Source of the DNA: Pollenia angustigena | Taxonomy: Eukaryota > Arthropoda > Insecta > Diptera > Polleniidae | Direction of reading: 5' to 3' | Length of the DNA stretch: 64,000 nucleotides | Assembly (NCBI GenBank): GCA_930367215.1 | Contig: OV884058.1 | Span: 107,779,802-107,843,801, forward strand | Shown: in pieces, positions 11,290-25,300 of the stretch | Layout: each line of letters begins with the position of its first letter | Position numbering within the stretch: position 1 is the stretch's first letter | Position numbers and translations under genes: made by a program | The notes under the pieces: model-generated | The model's database searches: none | The model's input: the letters and a program-made list of their open reading frames with translations, nothing else | Told to the model about the DNA's origin: nothing

Positions 11290-11462
11290 CCCGCGTTTCC
11301 ACATGCAGGTGCAAGTTCAGAAACTCAATACACTCACTCTTTTTCACTAACATTCACACAATCTTTGTACTTTCAGCCCATCGGATGTTTTCTCGATTTG
11401 TCGTCGATAATACGTATATGTACACTATTTGCAAGTAATTACTTGCATGTGGAAACGTAGGG
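11290..11462. repeat. CCCTACGTTTCC-family MITE, uninterrupted copy
   Basis: Left CCGCGTTTCCACATGCAGGT, right ACTTGCATGTGGAAACGTAG plus GG. It is in the reverse orientation to 8272-9352. Confidence 0.8.
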
Positions 11463-11755
11463 TTACACAGCTTATATTGATATAATATGCCAAGGTATAT
11501 TTACACAAGGTAAACTCGTTGGCCCAAATGTTTGTCAATGATTACCCCTAGTTGGAACATAGACGTCAAATTTCGTGTATATGAGCCAAAATTTTTACAT
11601 GTGTGCGATAAATTGTTTTTGTTTTATATGAAGACAATTTTGACAATTAGGTCCCGTTTATAGAGCAGCATGTCTACACTCCCAAATAAGTTTACCTTGT
11701 TTAAATATACCTTATAGTATGGCTTGTGCAATGCATTTAATATAATTTCTGTGTA

Positions 11756-13059
11756 TCGGGTGTTTTTTTCAGTGGTATAGAAATTCGAATTGAAATAAAA
11801 CACAAGAAAATCGTTTTAATGACAATCAATTTGGCTTTATTGGAAGGATAATTTTATGCCATTAATGTTTAAATATGATTTCAGGCATGTGGCCGCCACG
11901 GCTGGCTCGAATAAAGCCAATTCTACAGGTCCAATTTTCAACCACTTTTTCGAGCATATGGGGCCGTATGTCGGCAATAACGCCACGAACGTTGGCTTCC
12001 AATTCCCCTAACGTTTCTGGTTTGTTGGCGTAGACGAGCGACTTCACATATCCCCAAAGAAAATAATCCAATGGTGTCAAATCACACGATCTTGGTGGCC
12101 AATTGACAGGTCCATTCCGCGAAATTATGCGCTCATCGAATGTTTCCTTCAATAAATCGATTGTGGCGTGCGCTGTGTGGCATGTAGCGCCGTCTTTTTG
12201 GAACCACAACTCATCCACATTCATGCCATCCAATTCGGGAACAAAATAGTCGGTTATCATGGCTCTATACCGGTCTCCATTAACGGTAACTGCCTCTCCA
12301 GCATTATTTCGGAAGAAGTATGGCCCAATGACTCCACCAGCCCATAGAGCACACCAAACAGTCAGTTTTTGTGGATGTAATGGCGTCTCAAGGGTCTCAT
12401 GTGGATTCTCTTCACTCTAAATGCGGCAATTTTGCTTGTTGACGTAGCCATTCAACCAAAAATGAGCCTCATCACTGAACAAAATTTTGCGATGAAAATC
12501 AGCATCGAGATCAATCTCATTTTCGGCCCATACACCAAAATCACGACGCATTGCGTGGTCTCGCGGCTTTAATTCTTGCACAAGCTGGATCTTGTAAGGT
12601 CGCAAGCCAAGATCTTTGCGCAAAATCTTCCATAAAGTTGATGGACAAAGCTCCAATTGCTGTGCACGGTGGCGAATCGATTCATTCGGGTCCTCTTCAA
12701 CACTTTGCTCTACAGCGGCAATTGTTTCTTCGGTGCGCACTGTTCGACGTCTCTGCGGATGCGTATTATCACATAGAGTAAACGTAGTGCGAAAACGATC
12801 CATGGTTAACCGAATTAATTGCTCTGATGGACGATTATGTCGACCATAAAATGGACGGAGCTTGCGGTAAACTTCGCGAACTGAACCGTTATTTTCGAAA
12901 TAAATTTGCACGATTTGCAAGCGTTGTTCTTTTGTCAACCTGTTCATGATGAAATGGCAAACCAAACTGAACATAAATGACATTAGAGTTGCCAGATTTG
13001 ACCACAAAATGCCAGTTTTATCTCTATTCGAAAAACAAACCTGTAAAAAAAACACCCGA
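11756..13059 (-). mobile_element. Full-length Tc1/mariner-superfamily transposon
   Basis: 1304 bp between TCGGGTGTTTTTTT and its inverted copy AAAAAAAACACCCGA, flanked on both sides by the TA dinucleotide that this superfamily duplicates. The transposase gene lies inside on the minus strand. Confidence 0.92.
11862..12947 (-). pseudogene. Mariner-type transposase with a single in-frame stop
   Basis: From ATG 12947 the frame reads MNRLTKEQRLQIVQIYFENN, a helix-turn-helix DNA-binding start. A second helix-turn-helix (TLWKILRKDLGLRPYK) follows, then the first catalytic Asp in SDEAHFWLNGYVNKQNCRI. The next codon is TAG (12417-12419), after which the frame continues SEENPHETLETPLHPQKLTV and on, without any other stop, to WFQKDGATCHTA, the DLTPLDYFLW region with the later acidic residue, and HMPEIIFKH. 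Total about 361 codons. Relatives usually have Trp at the stop (CRIWS), so one TGG to TAG change explains it. Otherwise the gene looks complete, so the insertion is fairly young. Confidence 0.92.
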
Positions 13060-13383
13060 TATATAGTTTAAGATTCTTTGTCCCCTTTTACAAGGTGGCA
13101 AGTGGAAGGCAGACAGACGAAGCTTGTTGGTGAGGGGTTGTAGAGGTAGAGTGTGTAGTACATGACTTTCTGTACTGGACATTTTTTGCTTATCTTTTAC
13201 ATTTTCGGCATTTTCATGTTGTTGCTTCATATCATTTTTCTTACACCAATGTAATTTTATTATCAATGCCTGTTAAATGTTCATCTTCATCAACAACGAA
13301 AAAGAACGAAAAAAGGAAAACAATAATTTCTGTCTGTCTATTAATTTCGCGGTTGTGAAAGTTTTAGGCAAGTTCAAAAGAGA

Positions 13384-13648
13384 GTGCTGGTTCACACAGG
13401 TCAAGTTTACTTGAACAGTTTTATTTAAATTTTCTTTTGAACTTGCGTTCACGTTCATGCACAAAATTAATTTTTGTTTTCTTTTCCTTCAACTTTGTAG
13501 CTTTTTATTATATTACGGATGAAAAAAGAAAAGAAAAATACAAAACTGACTGGTACGGTCAAGTATGTACCCCTTTCCATTCTCTTTACCCCTCTCTCCT
13601 AAAAGCTCGAGACTTGAAGAGTCAAACTTGACCTGTGTGAACCAGCAC
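13384..13648. repeat. MITE with GTGCTGGTTCACAC ends
   Basis: GTGCTGGTTCACACAGGTCA and TTGACCTGTGTGAACCAGCA plus C are near-perfect inverted ends about 28 bp long. Confidence 0.85.
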
Positions 13649-13720
13649 AGAATAGAAAAATGTCTGCCATTCAATTTCAACGTTTAAATTGGGACTTTGC
13701 AAGGCGAATTCTTTACTTAT

Positions 13721-13961
13721 CAAGGCCCATTGAAAAGGTCTGCGCAAGAAGCCTGATGATCATTGTTTATGTTCTTTTTAGTTGTCAAAAGTTGTTTACA
13801 TTTTGCTTACATGTGAATGTATACGTTTGTTTACTTTTATGGTTTGCCACATATACACGGTTTTTCTTTTTGCTTTTTATATGTGGTAGTAAATTTTTGA
13901 CAACTAAAAAGAATCGTTTTTTGTTTTTGTACAAGTAAGCAGACCTGATAGATGGGCCTTG
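13721..13961. repeat. MITE with CAAGGCCCAT ends
   Basis: CAAGGCCCATTGAAAAGGTC and GACCTGATAGATGGGCCTTG. A second inner pair, TTTTTAGTTGTCAAAA and TTTTTGACAACTAAAAA, suggests nested inverted repeats. Confidence 0.8.
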
Positions 13962-14902
13962 TTTACTTATAATATAGCCATAGTGTAGAAACGACTTTTA
14001 GGTACATACATATGCAACCCTGAATAACGAAAATATTTATAATGACATTTTGCCGTTTTATTGAATTCGGTGATTTTTCTATTCATTCTTCGGAAAGAAT
14101 CAACCAATTTTGCAGTTTTCTTAAGAATCTACGCGAAAATTATTTTACAAATTTCTATAATTAAAAAAAAAGGTAAACAAATTACAGATCAAAAAAGATT
14201 AAACTAGGAAAATCAAGAAAAGTTTTAGCAGTTTATTGATTAAAATTGTAAATGAGGAGTAAAAACTAGAAATAACAAAAAATATAAGAAGTAAAAAGGT
14301 ATTAAGAAACGTAATAAAATAAATGAAGAAAAAACTGCAGTCACTGCAGATTTAAATAAAAAAAATTTCAAATACATAAATCTAAATAATTTTTCTAATC
14401 AGATGCAGTGTATTCATTAGGTACAAACAACCAATGGCACTTCAAATTGAATTGTGAAATAAAAGATAAAATTTGTGAAAAAAACAGTATTCTATAAGAA
14501 AACCCGCATTTGTAGGAAGACAAAGAACGGGAGAAAAAATGCGTTTTTAGGTGGAAAAAGTGGAAATATTAAAAATAATATTTTATGTGTTTTCTTATTC
14601 TTGCAGGTCTTCTCTCCATAAAAGTAACTAGCGGAGGCATCTGAAAGCAACAACAAAAATACAAATTAAGTTTAATATATTCAACTTAATTAAAAAAAAT
14701 ACCGAATCGAAAAAGTAAATAGACAAATAACAAGAAGTAAAAATAATAAAAAGAAAGTGAAAACAAAAGCCAAAGACCCAAAATATTAGAAAATATAGAA
14801 AGAAAAGTAAAATAATAATATAATACTCTTAAAAAGTTATACAAAAAAGAATTTAAGTTTTATATAAATTTTGTGGTCAAGTTTCTCGTTGGAAACAAAG
14901 AA
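13962..14902 (+). promoter_or_regulatory. Presumed promoter and 5' UTR of the PIP4P gene
   Basis: Very AT-rich. TTCTTATTCTTGCAG at 14593-14607 is a good splice acceptor and may end a 5' UTR intron, so the untranslated leader could run from about 14608 to 14902. The core promoter cannot be placed by eye. Confidence 0.35.
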
Positions 14903-16338
14903 ATGGGTGATTCAGAAAGACAAAGTCTATTGAAAAATGAAGACACTTCAATGTATACTTCTGCCCCGAGGCTTATGGGCGGAGCTACCCCAGTTGCAGC
15001 TGCTAATCAAGGCGATGTTGAAGAGTCTGGCCAACAGCAGCCGGCAGAACAACAATCTACGGAAGGTAAGTTCATTAAACTATAATTTGGATAACACAAA
15101 TATTCCGTGTAATCAGTATCAGTGTTCATTTGTAAGTATGTTTGTATCTATGTTTGTAGAGTATAAGGCGTTGGTGTTTTAAACTAATTCATATTCTATT
15201 ACTGTTGCTGCTGCCACAACTGATTCCCTTCATTTGTTTTTTTTTCTTGTTGTAACTTTGTTGGTTGAATGTGGTTGGAAACCTGACAAGTGTGTTTGTG
15301 CCATTATGTTGCAATTTAATAATGCTACTGTCAATAACTACAATAATATTGTTTAAGGTGTTAATTTTTTCTTTTTGAAAATTCAAGATTTTCAAGAAAA
15401 ACTTCATACATACAAATGTATTTGTTTACAAACCTAAAAATTATATACTTACTTGAGTGTTGCAATTTATTTAACCATTTACTGGGGATGTTGTTAAGTT
15501 AGTTCAGCAAACCATGTTTTTTTTCGAATTCGAATAAGTATACACTCTGAAAAAGATAGGCGCAACGTAATGCAAAACAGAAACTCTGAAGGCTCAGTTA
15601 GCCGGAAGTAACAGAAACGTTGCAAATCGGCTATTTCTTTTTTTTATTTTTTTTTTTATTATTATTGTAAGAAATAGATTGGTCCTACTTTTAGTTTAAC
15701 ACACAAAAAAATTCATAGGTAAAATTACCTAAAAATATGGTATAAAATTAACTAAGCGCAAGGATAGCATGGCAGTATCTAAGTTTCTTAGGTAATAAAA
15801 CGTTTAACTTATGTAATTTCTATGTTCGAAAAAGTATCTAAATATTTTTTTTAAATAACTTAGAAACTTTGAAAATTTATCAATGATAGCAAAGTTGGTT
15901 TATATTTTTATATTAGGAAAGTTATCTAATAGAAACTGGGAATTATTTCCTTCCGAAGGTAACTTTATATTATATTCAACATTTTTAATTTTTCGAATTT
16001 ATTCTATGAGCTAAATTTCAGTTATGTATTTTATAAAGCTTTTTTAATAGTCTGGTAGTGTATAAAGTCATTTCTGAAAAATTGTAGGAATAGAACCATT
16101 ACAAAAAAGCTTTATAAAATACATAACTGAAATTTAGCTCATAGAATAAATTCGAAAAATTAAAAATGTTGAAAGTTATCTAAGTTAAATTTTGTACAAG
16201 AACATAGGTTTTGGATAAATTGACTACCTTTTTTTTTTTGATAAAAAAGCATTTTTAAAAAACTCAATATACTTTTTTTAGTTACATACTTAAAATAAAA
16301 TTAACTACCCTTTTTATTTCATTATATAGGATCTTCGG

Positions 16339-16386
<48 letters not shown>

Positions 16387-19300
16387 TGTAACAATTAACA
16401 AATAACTTACTCCAAAATTAAATTTTTTGAATTATGACGACGTTGGAGCAAATGATATACACATATATTTTTTAACAATTTTAATTTTAATCTATGGATA
16501 ATTTTGATTATTTAACGCGACGAAACAATGCATATTTATATTGCTTTCACTTAAACGTGGATATTGTGTAACCAGCTACATTATTTGTTGTTTGTTTGAC
16601 ACCATCCAGCACGACATACGGCGTTTTAGTTTTTGTTATAACAAGAGTAACCAGTGGTGTATCAGTGGAACTCATAATTTTCATTAGACGTTTCTTTCTT
16701 TTCATTCTTATTTTTGCCTTATCCTTTGCAATGGAATTTGTGTGAAATGCTTTTTGTAAGCTTGAGATGCGACCAATATAATCCAATTTGACTTTATGAT
16801 TTAAACTAATTTTGTCTTAACAATCCATATTGATCCAGCATAGAAAAGTTCGTGTCGTCCAAATTAATCATCTTCAATAAAAGCAATAAATAATTAATGT
16901 TTTGTTTTTTTTGTTTATATATTCTGTCTTATTTGTGTTTATCTTATGTTAATAATACTCACTTACATACGTTATATTTTTATCCTTTATCGAATAGTTT
17001 TTAACCTAATTTTTTTTAATTTCATATTAAAAAATTTTAAATTCAAATTTATATTTGAAAAATGTTTTTTTCACACAATAATTTCAAATTGAAAAAAAAT
17101 TAGACATATGTACATTAGGGATATAACTTTTTAACAATTTTTTAAAATATCAAAATTGGCATAGCACAGTCCGATAGAGCATAAAAAACTATAAGGGAAC
17201 GTATACTTATTTTTTCGCTAAGTTCAAAAAAGTTCACGCACCAACCGCAATGAAGTTTTAAAAATTTTTAATTTTCTTTTTAGTTAAGAAAAATTAATAA
17301 TATGTTTATTTAAAACAAAAAATAGCTTAAGTATGAAATTTCATTAATCTTTAGAGATGGTAAGAGATTTTTCCGCAAACTAAAACGTATTTTTAACCTT
17401 TGATAACAAAAAAAATGAATATTTAATATTGCATTGGTTTAGAAAAACCAATTGGTGCGTGAACTTTTTTGAGAAAAATTACAAAAGATTATGATTTTCG
17501 TGGTTACTATGACATGGTTGACCTCATGGTACTATGCCAAAAAATTGGTTATACACCTAATGTACATACAAACATACATATCGTCCCCTTAATAAAACGT
17601 ACGCTATGTGCTCATACGCTATTATGTTTTTATTGAATATTAAGAATCTCCATCATTGATTTTATGTCTGGTCAAAATTTCGTCAAATTCTACTTACAAA
17701 AAGTGGGTCAAAATATCGTTGGAAAAAATAGTGTATAATTTCTTGTTCAAAATTTTCCTTCAAAAAGTGTGTAAGCTCATATGCGCTATTTTACTTGAAC
17801 TTGCCACTCCAAAGTTGTTAAAAAAATAATACTGTAAACGCATTATACTCCATTTTAGCCTGTAGAAAAAAATACAATTTATGAAAACTTTAACTCATAA
17901 AATAGCTTATAATAATATACACTATTTTTTGAGAAACAGTTTCATTCCAACCATCGAAAGCAGCATGATCTCCAAAATTTGTGCAATAAACTAGTGTACT
18001 ATAGAAATCGATATAAATTTCACAGAATGGAAACAACGTGGGAAATTAAAGCGTCATATGGGGAAAAACGTGTTATACGAAGGACATGAAATCGCATTAT
18101 AAGAGAACTGTGTTATATGAGGGTTTATTGTGTATCAGTAAAAGCCGGTAAAATTATTCATGTATTGTATCGCAAGAAGTATTTATTTGTGCAACATTTA
18201 TATGTATATTGCAAAATATTTCTTATTAAAAATTTAACATACAAACAAATCTAATAAACAACTTTTAACAATTTTGTTTATTTAACAACTTTAAACGTTA
18301 ATGTACGCAAAGAAAATTTCTATGAAAAACACTCAGTTTTAAAAATATTTATTATAATATCGTCGCAGGAATTAAAGAACGCTGTAACTGACAAAACATA
18401 AAATATTAACCATAGCCAAAAAACCTGTATGAAAGAAAGTAGAAAAAAGTTCATATCACAAAAACTATACAACTTAGGAACATGATTTTAAAAACGTATT
18501 TTTATTTTATCTCCCTTTATATATTGGTTCTAAACATTTCCTCTCAAGTCTATTATTCCCGGTGATTCTGCGGCTTACAACTTTTATTAACTATTTTTTT
18601 TTGCGTAAGTGAATTTTTTTTTTCATCATACAGATATGGGACCGGGACCAATCGACGCAGTATTTTTTTCTGATAAAAATTATGCAAAAATACGTATTTT
18701 CGTTTTTTTGTCAGTTACAGCGTTCTTTAATTCCTTCGACGATATACGTTCGAAATTGTTGAACATGCAGTACATATTTTTTAATAATACCTTGAAATCT
18801 TTAAGGCAGTTAATTTTTTGTTTAAAGTATTATTGATAAAACCCTTAAGCTTCGTTCACAATGGCATAAACATATTTATTCACATGGTATTCATAACAGA
18901 GCAACAATTTTTTTCGCAGCCACACAAACAGTGTTGCCAATTTGGCATTTTTCATGCTAGATCTAGCATTTTTTAATTCCATTTGGCATGAAAAAAACTG
19001 ATTTAGCATGTTGCAAAATTTTCTAGTTCTTGTGGTATTTTAAATATTTTATTATTACTATTATTATTATTTATTTATTTAATCTTAACGAATATAATTC
19101 TAAGATTAAATTTAATTTGTGAGCAAAATATTTTATTTTTAATAATGTTATACAAATAATTGTGAAAAAACGACAGATTCAAAAATTGAATTAGATCTAA
19201 AAAAATGCAACAACACTGTAAATGCTCTTTAATGTGGATATAAATTAACTGAAATAAAAATCAAAAGAGGAAAAAAATTTCAAAATTAGTAAAACCTATT

Positions 19301-22300
19301 CACACAAGTTTCACAAAGATTGGATAAAAACCCTTAAGTTAAAAGAATGGGTGAAAAAAAAACAGATGAAAAAACGACTTGTAATTACTGCAAATGAAAT
19401 ATTGTTTCTAAATTTAGTGGACTGGAGTAACATGCAGAAACAAGAAAGCACAAAATTGCAAAGGACATAACTATAAACTATCCTATCCTTTTTAAACGAA
19501 TTTGTTGCAATGTTCAGAAAGAGCTGTAAGCTTATGTGCTGTCTGACAAGCCTTTGTAAATTGCAATTTGATACCTCGTCGCGGAAGCTGAAGAACAAAA
19601 TGCAGCATGTTATAAAAAATGTGCTTAGCCCTTACTTTAAGATTTTTCTAAATTTTTTTATAATTATTTTTAGCATTTATTTAGCATTTTTTATAACAAA
19701 ATCTAGCATTTTTCCTCAATAAGTTTTGGCAACACTGCACACAAAGCACAAATTTTCAATTAAGAAAACGTTTAAAATTTTTCCCACAACAATATTATGT
19801 ATTTATTAATGTTTTTTTAAAACATTTTATTAAAATTTTCATTAAAAACTAACACCCGTATTCATAAAAAACATTTCAGGTTTATTAAGGGTTTATGAAA
19901 TGAATTTTCTCAAATCAAATTTTCAAAAATCAAAATTTTTTTTTATGAATATGGGGGTAAAACTATACTAATCTATAATTATATTATAGAGCTAATGTTT
20001 GTTTGTAGGAGGTAATATTCGGAACCGCCGCGCGCCGGTTTTAAAATTTTGTCCTACTAAATGAAGAGAGGGACCTCCTAACGAACATAGGCTAATAGGG
20101 TTCCACTTAGTGCTAAGGATAGGGTCCAGAGCCGCTAAACTTCATGTACTCAGAAAATATTTATTATCGTTTTAAAAAAGATCTATTAAAACAGTAGTTT
20201 CCGTACTCAAAAGAAAAACAAAGCCATTTTAACGTTAGTACACTGCTTAGCCTCCATTCCGCCTCCAATCTATCTGTCCGCTCGACCTTCCCCTGACCGA
20301 ATGCGACGTGACGGCGTTTGCTACGCTTCGTCGGGTAAACTGATTTTGAAATATAGGCTTTAAATTTTTTTAAAACTAGGACCAAGAGGGAGCATAGTAT
20401 GAATTACTGCCTCTCCGAAAATATCTACCTAATTTTTATGAAATTTAAATCATAGATAGATTAGCGTATATTAAACACAAATGGTTTATACTTGTTTTAA
20501 AGCTAGGAATATGAAGAAACAGATGGGCAACTTCTGCCTATCCGAAACAATCTTAACGATTTTGATAAAATTTAAAACATATCGTCGTTTGATAATTTAA
20601 TTGTCGTATGTGGATTTCGATAGTTTCGAGTAAAATGAGTTTGAAGTTTGAAAATTGCTTCAGCAAATACCACGTACGACAAACTCAACACTCCATATCT
20701 CGAAAACCGTATTAGGTATCGAAAAACTGATTACGCCAAATGATCAGGTCGGAAAACCTAAGGAATCGATCTTAACTCAAAACCGCAAAAAATCCAGATA
20801 CGACATTATCAACCGACGATATGTATGTAGATCAATCTTCTTCAATACAATAAAACACAGGCTTTGTACATATATTTTTTATAGTTAGTCGAAAATTAAC
20901 CGGCTAGTCATTTATAAATTCATACAAATTGTTGCTGATGTAGAAGTGGACTCAACTTTTTAAAAAAAATTTAGTTACATTTCTGTTGTAAAAATTAAAG
21001 GAACATACATATATTTTCCTGGGAAGAAACAAGATAGAAGAAAAAACCGAAATTGCTGCTCCCATTGTAAACAAACCTTTAAAGCAGAATTAGTCTTTAC
21101 TTTCCGTTCTGTTACAAATCAGCTGATTTGTTTTTGTTATTAAAAAACCTATGAAATTGATTAGTTTTTCTGTTCTGTTTCGGTTCAGTTGTTTAAATCA
21201 TAAAATTGTTAAGAATTTGTAAGTGACAGCAAAATAAATAATAAAAAATACATATTTTTATTGAAATAAACTGTTTTTTGATTTTAAGAATTCAGAAAAT
21301 TTAATTTCTTCAAATTCATGTACATTAAAGTTATTGAAATAAACAACGAACGGTGCAAAACTAATAAATTTGTCATAAATGGCTGATAAGTTACTACAGA
21401 AAAAGTAACTACCACAATTTCGTAACAGAACGGCACGGAACAGAACAGAAACAGAAAGTAAAGACTAACTGAGGCTTTACTCTAAATAAAAATAGAATTA
21501 AGTAGATATGTAACTAAAATTTCCCTTGTTACTTTATCAATTTTAATAAAAAATAATAATAATTAATACAATAAGCATTAAGTAAAATTTAATCTTAATC
21601 TAAAAATTCTCTTTTAATAACAAATTTTAAATTTAATAATTATTTACTGTCAATTGATTGTTATAGTTGATCGTATATTTATTTTATCGTTTATTTATTT
21701 TTGTTTTGTTTTTTACTCCCATAACTTTTTCTTTTTTACTTTATTTGTTGTCATATCAAAGCACACACTACACAGCGACTACTGTGATATTGTGACTCAT
21801 TAAATAAGTTATCACGTTTATTTTTTTTTTTTAAATTTTTGTATGCTGGTTATAATCATTGTAAATATGTATGTATGTATGTGCATATTCACATGCATTT
21901 ATAGGCATACCCAGCGGTAACTATTGAAAGGATCGCAAGTGGCAGGCCTTATTGAAGGCCATTATACTCCTTTCTAAAAGATTCGCTGCGTTTGATATCC
22001 TACTTTCAGTAGTCCTTCAAGAATGTTTAAATTTCCTTCTGAAAGAAATATTCAATACACATTTGAAAAGGGAATAAAATTGTTATTAAGTGGAGTGTGG
22101 AAGGGTTTGCTCCCAATGAAAACCTGTGTAAAAAATAAATAAATAAGGCCTTCTATTAGACCTCTTAACTCATAATTGTTACCGCTAGGTATTTTAGGCA
22201 TACATGCATATATTTTTATATATGTACATACATATGCACATATTTTGTTTTATATTCCCACCCCAACAACAGTCATTTACTTTCTTTCTTTTATTTACTC

Positions 22301-25300
22301 TATTTTTAATAGGAATACTACTATCCAAAATGCATTTCGTATTTCAACGTTATTTTTTTATTGGGCTGTCTTGACAAAAGATTTTCTTCTTATCAGGATG
22401 AATTTTTTTTTAATAAAGTGTTCATAATAATAACTTATAAAGAGGAATTGTTTTTACGTTATTTGTTTTTGTGCTTTCTTTTTTATTGAACATGTTTTTT
22501 TGTTGTTCTTAACTTCTCTTTCTTATGCAAGCTTCAAGTGGGGAACAGAATAGTCGCTGTAGTACAATGTTAAGAATAGCGCTGCGAGCTGTCAAAATTT
22601 TAAATCTCCAGTTTCAAAGTAGTGTAAACATAATATGTAGTTGTAGTATTCGTTGCAGTTGAAGTTGAAGCGCAAAATTCAGCTTCAGCTACTACTACTA
22701 ATTCTGTTCGAGGCTTTATGCTTTAATTAAATCTGTGCTTTGATGAAGTATGTCACATCTCGTTAATATTTATAAATTTTTTGTCAAAAGAAATATCGGT
22801 TGTTTTCCTAACACAATGTATCAATACCGTACCATTGATGCATTGTGTACTTAAATTTTTACCAACTTTGTATTGTATAAGAATATGGTTTGCATCTACA
22901 TTATTTTAACTACTTTATTTGCTTTTCTCTGCTCAGTGACAACTACAAAGTTGCGTTTCGGAACTAAATGCATTGTCAAAATTTGTATGGTTGCATTTAA
23001 GAACATGTTACCATGTATTACTACAATGCAACAGGCGTTTAGGAAAAAAGCCATCGTCTTTGTAATTGCAGTATTGTTAACAAAAATATAGATAATAGTG
23101 TCTAAAGGTGGCAATAACACAAATGATTATGTATTGAAAGGCAGTTTTTAAGGATCATACAATTGAATCACTACCCTGCAAATAATAGGACCAGTCCAAA
23201 CGAGCGTGTAAAATGTAGCCCACAAGGGACTAGTCCAAAAGTAACCCAAACGTATGGGAAAACCTGGTCTATTTAACATTACGATGTCCTAGGGCAGGAC
23301 CATATAACCCAGCTTTGGACTACAAAGGAGTACTTTTAAAACTACTCCATGGTATACTCAAGAGGACTAGTTTTGAAGTCGTTTAAAAACGAAAGCATGT
23401 CGTTAAAAAACGAAGACATGTCGTCTCACTACAAACACTTTTAACAATGACATGGTCCATGCTTGCATTACATTGGGCCAGTCCATGGAGTAGTCCATTT
23501 TATCAAAATAGTATCTGATCCAATATTATTTGCAGGGTCAGTACAGAAAGGGAACTACTAACATTTACTTAATGTACCCTATTTGAGAATTCCTAAGAAA
23601 CCAGTGTAAAAAGTGTTATCTTAGATCTTTAAATTAAAGTCAGTTCTTCCCTCTGCCAGCTAAGAACATAAAACTTGCATTTATTATTATTAAAAGTACA
23701 ATCAAAAGTAGTATCAATTCTTGATGCAGCAATTTTTAGTTTTTCCCTAGAAAGTTGTAATTTAAAAAATTGTATTTTTAAAATTTTAAATTTTTAAAAT
23801 TTTGCATAATTATGATACTATCAGCCATGTTCTGGAAATTGAATTCGACTGAAATTGAAAATGAACCCGTTTTAAAGGTTCATAAAAATGTTTCGTTTTC
23901 TGAATATATGTATGTACGTCATACTTTGAGTACCTCTTATATTTATAAGAATAACTCTAAAAACTGAGTTGTCATTCTTTGGTCGGCGCAATTGATGCTC
24001 CGAGTCGTTTCGGCACGTAGACCCAATTGTCGCGAGAACGACGATGTGGAATAGGCCCACACAACGTACGACACCTATTTAACTGCAGTGCAAACCCAAC
24101 CCAGCTAGAAGCAGTGTCCTTATGGACCCGCCCACGTGAGGTAGCACAGCTACTGGGCCTTGATTTAGCTGAGTTGGATGGACAGAGCGAAGAAGAAGAA
24201 GGAGAAGAATAGAAAAATAAATTTTATAGGTGCATGCTTGTTTTTCAGGTCGAGCTGTTACAAAAAAAAAACGGTTATTTTTATTTGTAGAACATAACCG
24301 CAAAAGTAAAACAATGTTTTAAAATTGAAAAATGAACCTAACCTAACTATGAGGCAATTAAGATCAAATATTAAAATGATCTTGATATTAATTGAATTAA
24401 AAAACAACACGTTTTTCGAGAATATATCAAAAACACTTCTTTAGAAAAACAAATAATGCCATATTCATATTCAGCAACCCCAATTAACTTTAGAAAACTT
24501 CTAATTTTTAAGGTTATGGCAAAATTTGAAAATTTGTGAACCAGTGTAATCTACAAAAGATGAACTGATATGACTATGGTCACACTTATTAAATATTTGA
24601 ACAAATAAGCGTAACCCCTACTTTTGTTAATAGTAAGTGAGATTAAAAATGGTCTTAATAATAAATAATAAACTAATTATACTACTAGACATAGCAAAAA
24701 ATAGTTTATGTAAGATGTGGTATTTGAATCCAAAAAAATATTGATATTAAGCGAAATGATTATTACTGCCCGTCTACAACTGCCATAATTTGCTGTTATA
24801 AATTGACGTTATAAAAGCGTTGTTAAAACATTTCCATTAACAACCGTGTTATAACATGAGAAAACTTCTAACATGATGAGTCTATATCTAACACTAACAT
24901 CATATTAGTGTTAAAGTTAAGCATTTCATGTCAGTTGTAGACTGCATGCTAATTATCTGTGATTTTATCTGTATTAAATTTGTCATTGAAGTAATGGTTT
25001 TCTCTTTGTTGTTGTTGTAACAGCTCGGCCTGAAAAACAAGCATGTATAAAATTTACTTTTCTATTCTTCTCTTTCTTCTTCTTCGCTCTGTCCTTTCAA
25101 CTCAGCTAAATCAAGGCCCAGTAGCAGTAGTAGGGTCCATAAGGACACTGCTTCTAGCTGGGTTGGGTTTGCACTGCAGTTGAATAGGTGTCGTACGTCG
25201 TGTGGGCCTATTCCGCATGCAGGGCAAAGGTTAGGGATGGTGCTATTTAATCTTGACCAGTACGAGTTAAGACGTGCGCACCATCCCGATCTTAATTGTG

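Noticed and set aside
12551..12849. Plus-strand ORFs over the mariner transposase
   Set aside because: Antisense shadows of the transposase gene.
22873..23120. Overlapping ORFs on both strands near 23 kb
   Set aside because: No motif, opposite-strand open frames of similar length, within a large intron; chance ORFs.
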